Below, in pieces: positions 16,745 through 25,695 of a DNA stretch of 64,000 bases. The notes under the pieces were generated by a model. That model was not told the DNA's origin and searched no databases. It saw nothing but the letters and a program-made list of their open reading frames with translations. Source of the DNA: Korobacter sp963703075 (GTDB taxonomy: Bacteria; Acidobacteriota; Terriglobia; Terriglobales; Acidobacteriaceae). The stretch covers positions 4,402,001 through 4,466,000 of the forward strand of contig OY969786.1 in the NCBI GenBank assembly GCA_963703075.1, read 5' to 3'. How positions within the stretch are numbered: position 1 is the stretch's first letter; the number at the start of each line of letters is the position of its first letter. Both the position numbers and the translations under genes were made by a program.

Positions 16745-16968
16745 TTCAAGGATCAATCTCGAATCGGATACGCATCCTTCGTTTCCACAATGGCGAGATG
16801 TCGCAGGCTGAACTTGGTGAGCGCATCGGCGTCACGCGACAGACGATTGCGGCGATCGAGGCGGGGAAATACTCGCCATCCTTAGAGGCTGCGTTCCGTA
16901 TTGCCCAAGCCTTCAATGTGCCTCTCGACGAGGTATTCCAGTGGGACGTGAAGGCACCATCGAAGTGA
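16741..16968 (+). CDS. Small XRE-family transcriptional regulator
   Basis: A 75-residue DNA-binding protein that is a single helix-turn-helix of the Cro/CI type: RIRILRFHNGEMSQAELGERIGVTRQTIAAIEAGKYSPSLEAAFRIAQAFNVPLDEVF. This matches short regulators like YozG that sit next to small membrane proteins. The start at ATG 16741 overlaps the preceding stop by 4 bases. Likely autoregulator through the paired sites at 16252-16292. Over its core it closely resembles the product of 45364-45558. Confidence 0.92.
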   Translation: MIQGSISNRIRILRFHNGEMSQAELGERIGVTRQTIAAIEAGKYSPSLEAAFRIAQAFNVPLDEVFQWDVKAPSK

Positions 16969-16971
16969 GTC

Positions 16972-18474
16972 TTACTGGGTGACTTCGGAGAGGCCGATGC
17001 GGTCGGGGGACATGACGCGGTTTCTGCCCGACTGCTTGGCGAGGTAGAGGCTGTCATCGGCGGCGCGGACGACATCGTCGCGGGTGCGGCCGCAGCGGGG
17101 GAAGTCGGCGACGCCGGCGCTGATGGTGATGCGCCGGGGAACTCCGGGAAATTCGTAATCGGCGATCAGGTTGCGCAGTTTCTCCGCGACGTGAATGGCT
17201 TTCGGCCCGGAGGTTTCGGGAAGCACGATAGCGAATTCCTCGCCGCCATAGCGGCAGCAGACATCGGGCTTGCGCAGGGCCTGTTGAAAGATCTGGGATA
17301 CGCGGCGGAGGACTTCATCGCCCAGCAGGTGGCCGCACTCGTCGTTGACGCGCTTGAAGTGATCGATGTCGACCATGATGATCGAGAGGGTGCTGCTGTA
17401 GCGGGTGGCGCGCTCGATCTCCTCGCCGATGCGGCGCTCGAAGAGGCGGCGATTGAAGACGCCGGTGAGGCCATCCACGTAGGCGAGCTGTTCGACCTGC
17501 TGGAAGTAATAGGCATTCTGGATGGCGGTGGCGCAAATGTCGGCCACAGATTCCAGGGTGGCAATGTCTTCATCGGGGAACGACGCGCCGGCGCGAGCGG
17601 CGAAGACGAGGATGCCGAGCGGGCTGCCGGCGGAAACCAGGGGCAGCAGCAGTTCGGACTTGGCGGAACTATAAAGCACGGGTGGAGCGCCGCTGGTCTC
17701 GGAGCGGACGACCCGCGGCATGCGCATCTCAAGGGCTGCTTCGGCGGGGTTGCGGGTCGGCAGAACCGTCTGGCTGGTCTCGATGGAGGGCTTGAGGGGG
17801 CCGTCGTGAGCGCGCAGGATCAGGCTGCCATCCGGTTCGGCGGTGAGCACGGCAACGCCGTCGAGGCGAAGGTATTTGACGATGGCGATGCAGAGCTGGA
17901 CCAACAACTCTTCAATCTGGAGTACCGCGGTCGATTGGCGGGCAATGGCTCCGATGGCTTCCATCTGCTGGGCGCGTTTTTGCTCGCGCGAATAGATTTC
18001 AGCATTCACCAGCCCGATGGAAGCCTGGGTGGAGAAGAGGGTGAGCAGGTCGATGGTCTGGGTATCGAAAAAGTTGAGTTCGTCGCTTTGGCAATCGAGG
18101 ACCCCGACCACCTCGTCGTGCACCATGAGGGGAATCGCAACCTCGGACCGGGTGCTGTCTTGTCCCTTGATATAGCGGGGATCTTTGGAGACGTCGGGGG
18201 CATAGATGGGGCGCTTGAGCTTGGCCGCGGTGCCGGAGAGTCCTTCGCCGAGCGGAATCTTGGAGATGCAGGGCTGTTTCCCGAAAGAAAGCCGGGCCGA
18301 CAGCATCTTGCGTTCCTTGTCGAGAAGAAGGATGGATCCGCCTTGCAGGTGGAAGTAATCGCGCACGATAGTCAGGATCTGGTCGAGGACCTGGTCTTCG
18401 GAAAAGGTCGACAAGACGGCCTGGCTCGCGTCGTAAAGGATCGCGATTCGTTGCATTCCCTGCTGTGCGCTCAA
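16972..18474 (-). CDS. Diguanylate cyclase with two GAF domains
   Basis: Makes the second messenger c-di-GMP from two GTP. 500 residues: first GAF domain about 5-155, second about 165-320, GGDEF domain from about 330. The active-site loop reads RYGGEEFAIVLPE (GGEEF at 410-414), and the inhibitory I-site RKPD (401-404) lies exactly five residues upstream, so product inhibition is expected. There is no transmembrane segment; the GAF domains presumably sense a cytoplasmic ligand. The start is TTG 18474; ATG 18456 is an alternative six residues in. Confidence 0.93.
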   Translation of the reverse strand: MSAQQGMQRIAILYDASQAVLSTFSEDQVLDQILTIVRDYFHLQGGSILLLDKERKMLSARLSFGKQPCISKIPLGEGLSGTAAKLKRPIYAPDVSKDPRYIKGQDSTRSEVAIPLMVHDEVVGVLDCQSDELNFFDTQTIDLLTLFSTQASIGLVNAEIYSREQKRAQQMEAIGAIARQSTAVLQIEELLVQLCIAIVKYLRLDGVAVLTAEPDGSLILRAHDGPLKPSIETSQTVLPTRNPAEAALEMRMPRVVRSETSGAPPVLYSSAKSELLLPLVSAGSPLGILVFAARAGASFPDEDIATLESVADICATAIQNAYYFQQVEQLAYVDGLTGVFNRRLFERRIGEEIERATRYSSTLSIIMVDIDHFKRVNDECGHLLGDEVLRRVSQIFQQALRKPDVCCRYGGEEFAIVLPETSGPKAIHVAEKLRNLIADYEFPGVPRRITISAGVADFPRCGRTRDDVVRAADDSLYLAKQSGRNRVMSPDRIGLSEVTQ

Positions 18475-18486
18475 AGTAGCTGAAGT

Positions 18487-18717
18487 TTACCTCAGGGCAC
18501 TGCGGGAAGGCCTCAATTTTCGTGCGAGCAAGTCGATGAGGCCGTATATCGCGAGGCACACCCAGAAATCGAGGGCGAGACCCCAATCCAGACGTTTGGG
18601 ATGGTGCCGGCCGATCTCTGGAACGTGCGGCATGACCGCGAAGAAGTAAATGAGGTTGCCGAGAAGAACGGCGGCCAAAGCTTTCAACCAGTTACGGAGC
18701 ACAACTGATTGGAGCAC
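18487..18717 (-). CDS. Small two-helix membrane protein
   Basis: 76 residues with two hydrophobic stretches (ALAAVLLGNLIYFFAVM and FWVCLAIYGLIDLLA) separated by a short polar loop HVPEIGRHHPKRLDWG, and a basic C-terminus. No family recognised. It starts with GTG at 18717 and lies 12 bases upstream of the diguanylate cyclase on the same strand, so the two could be co-expressed. Confidence 0.6.
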   Translation of the reverse strand: MLQSVVLRNWLKALAAVLLGNLIYFFAVMPHVPEIGRHHPKRLDWGLALDFWVCLAIYGLIDLLARKLRPSRSALR

Positions 18718-18770
18718 GGAGGCGGATGCGGGGCTGCTTCAAGGGTAAGGGGAGCTGTTAACATCGCTCC

Positions 18771-20942
18771 GTGCTCGATCTTTCGACACAAGTTCAGTAT
18801 GTAAAAGGCATTGGGCCACGGACTGCCGAGACCCTGGCGACCAAAGGGATCAGCACCGTCGAGGACCTGCTGTATTACCTGCCCTTCCGTTACGAAGACC
18901 GCCTGAACCCACGCGGGATTGGCGAACTGCGGCCGGGGGAGATGGCAAGCGTGGTGGCCGAGGTGCGGGTTTCCGGACTTTTCCGCACCCGGGCCGGGCC
19001 GATGTTCCAGCTCACCGTGGGGCAAGGACGGCAGACGCTGAAATGCCTGTGGTTCCACGGCGCGTATCTGAAAGACCGGTTCAAGCCAGGCCAGCTACTG
19101 GCGCTTTACGGGAAGGTCGAGGAATCGAAGTTTGGACGGCGGGAGCTGCAGATCATCCAGCCGCAGTTCGAGGTGCTGCACGAGGGCCCGTCGGGAAACC
19201 CGGAAGACCGAGCAGAAGATTTGGAAGCGGACAAGCTGAAGACGCTGGAAATTGGGCGCATCGTTCCCATCTACGAGTCGGCCGCAAACGGGAAGCTCAC
19301 CTCGAAATATTTTCGGCGGGTGATTCACGGAGCTCTGGAGAACCTTGCGCTGGAGGTAGAGGATGCGATTCCGGCGGCGGTGCGCGGCCATGTGGACCTG
19401 ATGGACCGCCGGGCGGCATTCTGGAAGGCGCATTGGCCGGATGAGGGCGAAACGCTGACGCGGCTGCAGAACGCACGGACGGCGGCACATGTCCGACTGA
19501 TTTTCGAGGAGCTGTTCTTCCTGGAACTGGGGCTGGAATTGAAGCGGCGGAAGATGCGGGCGCAGTCGGGGGTGGAGTTTCGGGTGGATGAGCAGGTGCG
19601 GGAGGCAATTAAGCGGATCCTTCCTTTCCATCCGACGGGAGCGCAGAAGCGGGTGCTGAGCGAGATTGTCGCCGATATGAAGCAGACGTCGCCAATGCGC
19701 CGGCTGCTGCAGGGAGACGTCGGCTCGGGAAAGACGATTGTGGCGCTGGAAGCGGCGGTGATCGCGATCGAGAATGGATACCAGGTGGCGCTGATGGCGC
19801 CGACGGAAATCCTGGCGACGCAGCATTACTTATCGGCGCGGCGGATTTTAGAAAAAGCCGGCTATCGCATCGTGCTGCTGACGGGATCGATGGAACAGGA
19901 CCGAAAGCGCGATGTGCGGCGGCATATTGCCCAGGGCAATGCGCAGCTGGTGATTGGAACGCATGCGCTCATCCAGGAGAAAGTGGAGTTCGACGCGCTG
20001 GGACTCGTGATCGTGGACGAGCAGCACCGCTTCGGAGTGATGCAACGCTTCAAACTGATGAAGAAGACAGGAGCGGCTGAGCCCGATGTGCTGGTGATGA
20101 CGGCGACACCGATTCCGCGCACCCTGGCGCTCACCCTTTATGGAGACCTGGACGTGAGCGTGCTGGATGAATTGCCGCCGGGAAGGACGCCGATCGTGAC
20201 GCGGCGGGTCTCCGATGAGCGGGCGGAAGAAGTTTGGGCATTTGTGCGGAAGCAAGTGGCAGCGGGTCACCAGGCATACATCGTGTATCCGGTGATCGAG
20301 GAGGCGGAAGACGCTGAAGCGGGGAAGCAGCTCAAGGCGGCGATCAAGATGTATGACGAGCTGCGCAAGAAAGTGTTCGCCGATTTGCGGGTGGGGCTGC
20401 TGCACGGCCGCATGCATTCGGATGAGAAAGACGCGGTGATGCGACGCTTCCAGAGTGGCGATGTGCAGGTGCTGGTGTCGACGACAGTGATTGAGGTGGG
20501 CGTCGATGTGCCAAACGCGAACATCATGGTGGTGGAGCACGCGGAGCGGTTCGGCCTCTCGCAGATGCATCAGTTGCGCGGACGCATCGGGCGCGGCAGT
20601 GCGAAATCGTATTGCGTGCTGATGACGGGTGGAAAGGTTTCGGCCGAGGCGGAGCAGCGGCTGGAGGCGATGGTGAAGACGAACGACGGCTTCGCGATCT
20701 CAGAGCTGGATTTGCAGCTGCGCGGGCCGGGCGAATTTTTTGGCACGAAGCAGGCGGGCATGCCGGACTTCCGGGTAGCCAATTTGATTCGCGATCGGGA
20801 GTTGCTGGAACTGGCGAAGCGCGAGGCCGCGTACGTGACGAGCGGACCGCACGACGATTTGTCGGAGGCGGAATCGAAGAAGGTGTTCGAGCATTTGAGG
20901 AGCCACTGGAACCGGCGATACGGGCTGGTAGAAGTGGGATAG
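18771..20942 (+). CDS. recG: ATP-dependent DNA helicase RecG
   Basis: Branch-migration helicase that remodels stalled replication forks and recombination intermediates. 723 residues: an N-terminal wedge/OB domain with the helix-hairpin opening VKGIGPRTAETLATKGI, then SF2 motor domains with Walker A GDVGSGKT at about 315-322, DEQH box near 416 and the TATPIPRTLALTLYGDLDVSVLDELPPGR segment typical of RecG. The C-terminal QLRGRIGRG and GPGEFFGTKQAGMPDF motifs complete the match. Start is GTG 18771. Confidence 0.96.
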   Translation: MLDLSTQVQYVKGIGPRTAETLATKGISTVEDLLYYLPFRYEDRLNPRGIGELRPGEMASVVAEVRVSGLFRTRAGPMFQLTVGQGRQTLKCLWFHGAYLKDRFKPGQLLALYGKVEESKFGRRELQIIQPQFEVLHEGPSGNPEDRAEDLEADKLKTLEIGRIVPIYESAANGKLTSKYFRRVIHGALENLALEVEDAIPAAVRGHVDLMDRRAAFWKAHWPDEGETLTRLQNARTAAHVRLIFEELFFLELGLELKRRKMRAQSGVEFRVDEQVREAIKRILPFHPTGAQKRVLSEIVADMKQTSPMRRLLQGDVGSGKTIVALEAAVIAIENGYQVALMAPTEILATQHYLSARRILEKAGYRIVLLTGSMEQDRKRDVRRHIAQGNAQLVIGTHALIQEKVEFDALGLVIVDEQHRFGVMQRFKLMKKTGAAEPDVLVMTATPIPRTLALTLYGDLDVSVLDELPPGRTPIVTRRVSDERAEEVWAFVRKQVAAGHQAYIVYPVIEEAEDAEAGKQLKAAIKMYDELRKKVFADLRVGLLHGRMHSDEKDAVMRRFQSGDVQVLVSTTVIEVGVDVPNANIMVVEHAERFGLSQMHQLRGRIGRGSAKSYCVLMTGGKVSAEAEQRLEAMVKTNDGFAISELDLQLRGPGEFFGTKQAGMPDFRVANLIRDRELLELAKREAAYVTSGPHDDLSEAESKKVFEHLRSHWNRRYGLVEVG

Positions 20943-20987
20943 TCAGGCCGGTTGCGGATCGCCGGCAAGAGGTTGAGACTTGAGAGC

Positions 20988-22406
20988 ATGAAAACCGCTG
21001 CTAAATCCGAGCTTTTCCGGCTGCTGCCGAGTGTGGACGAAATCCTGCGGCGGGACGACTTGAGCGCCCTGGCTGCATCCGATGGGCGGGGAGCCGTGAC
21101 CGCGGCGGCGCGCGAGGTGCTGGCTCGCATGCGGGCAGAGATTGTCAGCGGAGCCCTGGACGAGAATGGAGTGAGGATCGCGGTGCAGGCGATGGGCGAA
21201 GCGGTTGCGCGGGAGATGAAAAAGGAGCTGAGGCCCTCGCTGCGGGCGGTGATTAATGCCACCGGGGTCATTCTCCACACGAACCTAGGGCGCGCGCCGT
21301 TGAGTGCCGCAGCCCTGGAACATGCACGCGCGGTTTCGACCCTGTACTCCAACCTGGAATTCGACCTGGAGAGTGGGGAGCGCGGCAAGCGCGACGTACA
21401 CGTGGACCGGCTGTTCGCGCGGCTGCTCGGCAGTACGAAGCGCGAAGTGGCGACGGTGGTGGTGAATAACAATGCGGCGGCGGTGATGCTGGCGTTGAAC
21501 TCGCTGGCGGAGGGGGGCGAGGTCATCGTCTCACGCGGCGAGTTGGTGGAGATTGGCGGATCGTTTCGTATTCCGGACGTGATGAGCAAGAGCCAGGCAG
21601 TGCTGCGCGAGGTGGGAACGACCAACCGTACGCGCATCGGCGATTACGAGAAGGCAATCACCGACCGCACCCGTCTGCTGTTGCGGGTACATCGTTCCAA
21701 TTTTCAGATCGTGGGATTCACCGAGACGCCATCGCTCGAAGAACTGGTGGCGTTGGGTAAGGCACACGGTATTCCGGTGATGGAAGACCTGGGCAGCGGG
21801 GCCCTGTTCGACCTGGCGCAGGTGGGCGTGACGCAGGAGCCGACGATCGCCGACAGCTTGCGCGCGGGAGTGGATGTGGTGACCTACAGCGGCGACAAGC
21901 TGTTGGGCGGTCCACAGGCGGGGATGGTGAGCGGCCGGAAGGACCTGGTGGCGAAGATCCGGGCCAACCCGATGTTCCGGGCACTGCGGGTGGACAAGTT
22001 GATTTATGCCGCACTGGAAGCGACTTTGCTGAGCTACGTACGCGAGGATTTCGACGCGATTCCGGCGCTTCGGATCATGCGGGCTCCGGCGGAGGAGGTG
22101 CGTCGCCGGGCGGAAGGGTTAGCGGAGGAATTGAAAAAGCAATCTTCACGCTATGCGGTGGAAGTGGTGGAAACGGCGGCGGCCATTGGCGGGGGATCGG
22201 CTCCGGGAGCGACCCTGCCGAGCTTTGCCATGGCGTTGACCTTCGACGGCATGAGTGCGCAGCAGCTGGCGGATGCGTTGCGGCGGGCGGAGACGCCAGT
22301 GATCGGCCGGGTCGAGGAAGAACGCGTGCTGCTCGATCTGCGGGCGGTATTTCCGGAGCAGGATGCGCAGGTGCTGACGGCGCTGGTGGGGCTGGCGCAG
22401 CAATAG
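20988..22406 (+). CDS. selA: L-seryl-tRNA(Sec) selenium transferase
   Basis: PLP enzyme that converts seryl-tRNA(Sec) to selenocysteinyl-tRNA(Sec) with selenophosphate. 472 residues, with the N-terminal LLPSVDEILRRDD domain, INATGVILHTNLGRAPLS, and the PLP-lysine motif YSGDKLLGGPQAG with Lys at residue 304. ATG 20988 is chosen over the in-frame codon at 20952, which lies in the spacer. selB, selD and a tRNA-Sec gene are not in this window, so whether a complete selenocysteine pathway is present cannot be judged here. Confidence 0.94.
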   Translation: MKTAAKSELFRLLPSVDEILRRDDLSALAASDGRGAVTAAAREVLARMRAEIVSGALDENGVRIAVQAMGEAVAREMKKELRPSLRAVINATGVILHTNLGRAPLSAAALEHARAVSTLYSNLEFDLESGERGKRDVHVDRLFARLLGSTKREVATVVVNNNAAAVMLALNSLAEGGEVIVSRGELVEIGGSFRIPDVMSKSQAVLREVGTTNRTRIGDYEKAITDRTRLLLRVHRSNFQIVGFTETPSLEELVALGKAHGIPVMEDLGSGALFDLAQVGVTQEPTIADSLRAGVDVVTYSGDKLLGGPQAGMVSGRKDLVAKIRANPMFRALRVDKLIYAALEATLLSYVREDFDAIPALRIMRAPAEEVRRRAEGLAEELKKQSSRYAVEVVETAAAIGGGSAPGATLPSFAMALTFDGMSAQQLADALRRAETPVIGRVEEERVLLDLRAVFPEQDAQVLTALVGLAQQ

Positions 22407-22524
22407 AGGGTGGCATCCCCCTGTCCCGCCTACCTGGGGCTTACGCCCGGGGCTATTAACTGGCGTGCCTGCGGCACTGGCGATGGCATCCGAAGAGTAT
22501 TGAGGGTGCGCGCAGCTCGGCCCG

Positions 22525-22560
22525 CCCACCCTGTCCTTCGGACGAGGGTGGGGCACCCAC
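22525..22560. repeat. Type A-like repeat, GTCC-centre variant
   Basis: GCCCACCCTGTCCTTCGGACGAGGGTGGGGCACCC. Same GTCC-TTC-GGAC core hairpin as the element at 2525-2565, between selA and the DUF488 gene. Confidence 0.6.
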
Positions 22561-22574
22561 ATTCACTCACAATT

Positions 22575-23105
22575 ATGGCTACGTTGTTCACCATTGGGCA
22601 CTCGACGCGGACGCTGGCGGAGTTGATCGAGGTGCTGAAGGCGCATGGGATCGCGAACCTGGTGGATATCCGGGCGTTTCCCATGTCGCGCAGGCTGCCG
22701 CACTTCAATCGAGAGACCCTGGAGATGGAGCTGCCGAAGACTGGGATCGCCTACTACTGGGAGCCGCGAATGGGGGGACGGAGGAAGAAGATCACGGCCG
22801 AATCGAGGAACACGGCGCTACGCAGCGATTCGTTTCGCAATTATGCGGATTACATGCTGACGCCGGAGTTCCAGGAAGCGGCGGCGGGGGTGCGGCGGTT
22901 GGCGGAGGAGAAGCCGACGGCGTACATGTGCGCCGAGAAGATGTATTTCCAGTGCCATCGGATGATGGTTTCGGACTATTACGTGGCGCATGGAGATACG
23001 GTGGAGCACATCGTGGATGCGGCGCCGACGAAGGAGCATCGACTGATGCGCGAGGCCCAGGTCATCGATGGAGAGCTGATTTATAACGCGGGGGAATTGT
23101 TTTGA
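22575..23105 (+). CDS. DUF488 family protein
   Basis: A 176-residue cytoplasmic protein starting MATLFTIGHSTRTLAELIEVLKAHGIANLVDIRAFP, the hallmark of DUF488, with YWEPRMGGRRK and the C-terminal AEKMYFQCHRMMVSDYYVAHGDTVEHI. The CxxH segment may bind metal; no reaction is established for the family. ATG 22575 is used; there is no clear ribosome binding site, and the frame upstream reads repeats. A distantly related DUF488 protein of the YeaO type lies at 58751-59179. Confidence 0.88.
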   Translation: MATLFTIGHSTRTLAELIEVLKAHGIANLVDIRAFPMSRRLPHFNRETLEMELPKTGIAYYWEPRMGGRRKKITAESRNTALRSDSFRNYADYMLTPEFQEAAAGVRRLAEEKPTAYMCAEKMYFQCHRMMVSDYYVAHGDTVEHIVDAAPTKEHRLMREAQVIDGELIYNAGELF

Positions 23106-23109
23106 AGTG

Positions 23110-23505
23110 CACGGAACGCGCGCAGATCCCCACGTCGCTACGCTCCTCGGGATGATAAAGGGGGAGGGAAGGGAAGACCGTTGGGGGTGACTGCAGAGGA
23201 AAACCCGACATCTACGCTTACTCCTACTTGAACAGCAGATCCCCACGTCGCTACGCTCCTCGGGATGACAAGGGGCCGGAAGGGAAGAACGTTGGGGGTG
23301 ACTGCGGGAAGAAACCCCCACCCTTCGCTTCGCTCAGGATGGGGCACCCGGCTTCTACGCTTACTCCTACTAGAACAGTAGATCCCCACGTCGCTACGCT
23401 CCTCGGGATGACCAGAGGAGGTGACGGGGAGGACGTTCGGGCGGACTGAGGGGAGGAAAACCCCCACCCTTCGCTTTGCTCAGGATGGGGCACCCGGCAT
23501 CTCAT
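23110..23505. repeat. Cluster of type A and GGGATGACA-type repeats
   Basis: Three CAGATCCCCACGTCGCTACGCTCCTCGGGATGA elements (about 23112-23158, 23234-23275, 23376-23415) alternate with type A copies (23308-23352 and 23459-23498). The spacer CTTCTACGCTTACTCCTACT is repeated between them. This fills the gap between the DUF488 gene and the cold-shock gene; no gene is seen. Confidence 0.8.
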
Positions 23506-23517
23506 CCTTCAACGGGC

Positions 23518-23548
23518 GAAAAAAAAGGGCAGCCGGGAAGCTGCCCTT
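23518..23548 (-). terminator. Intrinsic terminator of the cold-shock gene
   Basis: On the minus strand AAGGGCAGC (23548-23540), loop TTCCCG, GCTGCCCTT (23533-23525), then a run of eight T. It lies about 40 bases after the csp stop codon. Confidence 0.88.
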
Positions 23549-23590
23549 GGTCGATGGAGTGAAACTACTTCGATCCCGCGGAAGCGGGTA

Positions 23591-23791
23591 TTACAGAGCT
23601 TGAACGCTCTCTGCCTGCCAGCCCTTGGGTCCTTTGACGACGGTGAACTGCACGGCTTGGCCTTCCTGGAGGCTGCGAAAGCCTTTTGATTCGATGGCCG
23701 AGAAATGCACGAAAACGTCTTCGCCATTCTGGCGGCTAATGAAACCGTAACCCTTCGCGTCGTTGAACCACTTCACTGTTCCTTGTTCCAT
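23591..23791 (-). CDS. csp: Cold-shock domain protein
   Basis: A 66-residue single-strand nucleic acid chaperone of the CspA family. RNP1 (KGYGFISR) and RNP2 (DVFVHFSAI) are intact, after the typical start MEQGTVKWFNDA. Length is standard. On the minus strand with its own terminator, so monocistronic; a long 5' leader between 23792 and acpS could carry regulation, but I see no defined structure. Confidence 0.95.
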   Translation of the reverse strand: MEQGTVKWFNDAKGYGFISRQNGEDVFVHFSAIESKGFRSLQEGQAVQFTVVKGPKGWQAESVQAL

Positions 23792-23946
23792 TTCGAAAGC
23801 ATCCTTCTATGCGAATAGCTCGGGCATTCAAAGCGGTGGGCAGAGAGCTGCGCCGGAACTCCGAATCGAGCGGCGGCCATGATGCCTGAGGAATTCCAGT
23901 TTTGGCAAGCGTTCTCTTTCCCGGCAGAGTTGATAAGCTGTTGGGC

Positions 23947-24324
23947 ATGATCCTGGGGACGGGCATCGATATCGTCGAAGTCCCGCGCATTGGGCAGTCG
24001 ATTGCACGCTTCGGGGAACGATTCCTGAAACGCGTATTTACGGTCGCGGAGATCCGCTATTGCCAGGGGAAAGCCAACCGGATTGAGCGCTTCGCGGCAC
24101 GGTTTGCGGCGAAAGAGGCGGCCATGAAGGCGATCGGAACGGGACTGCGGGGCGGGGTGAGTTGGCAGGATTTTGAGGTTGGGCGGGAGCCAGGCGGCCG
24201 TCCGACGATGGTCTTACATGGCAAGGCGGCGCAGGTGGCGGCGGGGCTGGGGGTGCGGCGGAGTCACTTGTCGGTGTCGCATACCGAAGAGCATGCGGTG
24301 GCCTACGTGGTGATGGAAGATTGA
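23947..24324 (+). CDS. acpS: Holo-[acyl-carrier-protein] synthase
   Basis: Transfers 4'-phosphopantetheine from CoA to the serine of acyl carrier protein; the substrate ACP is encoded at 47758-48003. 125 residues with the signature GTGIDIVEVPRI near the N-terminus and ARFAAKEAAMKAIGTGL around the metal-binding Glu and Lys, and SVSHTEEHAVAYV at the end. ATG 23947 is preferred over 23902, since MILGTGIDIVE is the usual beginning. Confidence 0.94.
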   Translation: MILGTGIDIVEVPRIGQSIARFGERFLKRVFTVAEIRYCQGKANRIERFAARFAAKEAAMKAIGTGLRGGVSWQDFEVGREPGGRPTMVLHGKAAQVAAGLGVRRSHLSVSHTEEHAVAYVVMED

Positions 24325-24429
24325 GGCGCCGAGATGACTCGTCTGCAAGTTCTTGGTATGCTTCGAGGTCAATGAAGCAACGAGTTTTAGTGCCGGGCAG
24401 GGCTGGCTCGGGCCCACGACGGGGGAAGC

Positions 24430-25503
24430 GTGCCTAGTCAGAAACAAGTCCGTTGGGCGCAATTGCGCGTGGGTCTGTTGGTAATCTTTGCCGTCTCGAC
24501 GCTCTGCGTGCTGATCTTCCTCATGTCGGGTACCGCCGGAATCTTCACCAAGAAGCTGACCCTCTATCTTTACCAGGACAACGCGGGTGGGATCCGGGTG
24601 GGCGCACCGGTGCGCTTGCAGGGGGTAGACATCGGAAACGTTACGGGGATTTCCGTGGTGGCGGGGCGGCAGGCCGATCCGGTGCAGATCAAGATGAAGG
24701 TTTCGAGCAAGTTCCAAACCCTGGTGCACAAGGGAGCGACGGCGACCCTTGCGACCGCGGGAGTGTTGGGCGAGACCTTCGTGGATATCGACAGCCGCGC
24801 TGCAAAAGGGCCACAGATCCAGGATGGCGACACGCTGACCGCAAGGGACTCGCCGCAAATCGAAGACGTGGTGCGCGCTTCGCAGAGCACCCTGCAGAAC
24901 ATCGATGTGCTGCTGCAACGCACGGACCGGATCATTGCGTATATCGAGAGCGGACAGGGATCGATCGGCAAGCTGATCTACGACCAGGAAATGTACAACC
25001 GCCTGAACACGACCCTGACCGAAGTGCAGGGGATGGTCAATCAGCTGAGTTCCGGCAAGGGATCGATCGGTAAATTGCTCAACGATGACGAGCTCTACAA
25101 CAAGGCGAATGCCTCGGTCGACAAGTTGAACGCGATTATTGACGAGATCAACAGCGGGCAGGGGACGATCGGCAAGCTGCTCAAGGACCCGAGCCTCTAT
25201 AACAACGCAAATGACACGATCGCCAAGACCAACAAGCTGGTGGACGACGTGAATGCCGGGAAGGGCATGCTGGGGAAGATGGCCAAGGACGAGGCTTTTG
25301 CGAAGAAGCTGGATGACACGGTCACGCACCTGGACAGCATTGCAACGAAGATCGACAACGGCGACGGGAGTCTCGGGAAACTGATGAACGACCCCGGCGT
25401 CTATAACAATGCGGACCAGATGCTGCTGGAGACGCGGCACCTGCTCCAGGGCATCCGCGAGAACCCGAAGAAATACCTGACCTTCCACGTGAAGATTTTC
25501 TAG
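24430..25503 (+). CDS. MlaD/MCE-family lipid transport protein
   Basis: 357 residues: one N-terminal transmembrane helix (GLLVIFAVSTLCVLIFLMSG), a single MCE domain (YLYQDNAGGIRVGAPVRLQGVDIGNVTGISV, to about residue 130), then a helical tail. The tail carries five copies of a ~40-residue unit containing GSIGKLIYD, GSIGKLLND, GTIGKLLKD, GMLGKMAKD and GSLGKLMND. MCE proteins shuttle phospholipids between membranes with an MlaEF-type ABC transporter, which is not encoded nearby. Start is GTG 24430 after GGGGGAAGC. Confidence 0.88.
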   Translation: MPSQKQVRWAQLRVGLLVIFAVSTLCVLIFLMSGTAGIFTKKLTLYLYQDNAGGIRVGAPVRLQGVDIGNVTGISVVAGRQADPVQIKMKVSSKFQTLVHKGATATLATAGVLGETFVDIDSRAAKGPQIQDGDTLTARDSPQIEDVVRASQSTLQNIDVLLQRTDRIIAYIESGQGSIGKLIYDQEMYNRLNTTLTEVQGMVNQLSSGKGSIGKLLNDDELYNKANASVDKLNAIIDEINSGQGTIGKLLKDPSLYNNANDTIAKTNKLVDDVNAGKGMLGKMAKDEAFAKKLDDTVTHLDSIATKIDNGDGSLGKLMNDPGVYNNADQMLLETRHLLQGIRENPKKYLTFHVKIF

Positions 25504-25561
25504 TCGAGCATTTACGAAGCTTGACGAGAGTTGTCCGATTCCGGACGATCAAGAAATCTGG

Positions 25562-25592
25562 ATGCGGGCCCCCACTATGGCCCGCATTTTTG
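25562..25592 (+). terminator. Intrinsic terminator after the MlaD-like gene
   Basis: ATGCGGGCC (25562-25570), loop of eight bases, GGCCCGCAT (25579-25587), then TTTTTG. Confidence 0.85.
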
Positions 25593-25695
25593 TGCTACAT
25601 CTGTTAGGAACGTTTTTAGTTGCGAACATCTCCTGCTCGCGACGCGCTCGATTAATCACCCTATGTCGTCGAATCGACACTCATAAGAGGTCCGT

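Noticed and set aside
17191..18483. 430-codon plus-strand frame opposite the diguanylate cyclase
   Set aside because: Gly/Asp/Ala-rich antisense frame; the minus strand carries GAF and GGEEF motifs.
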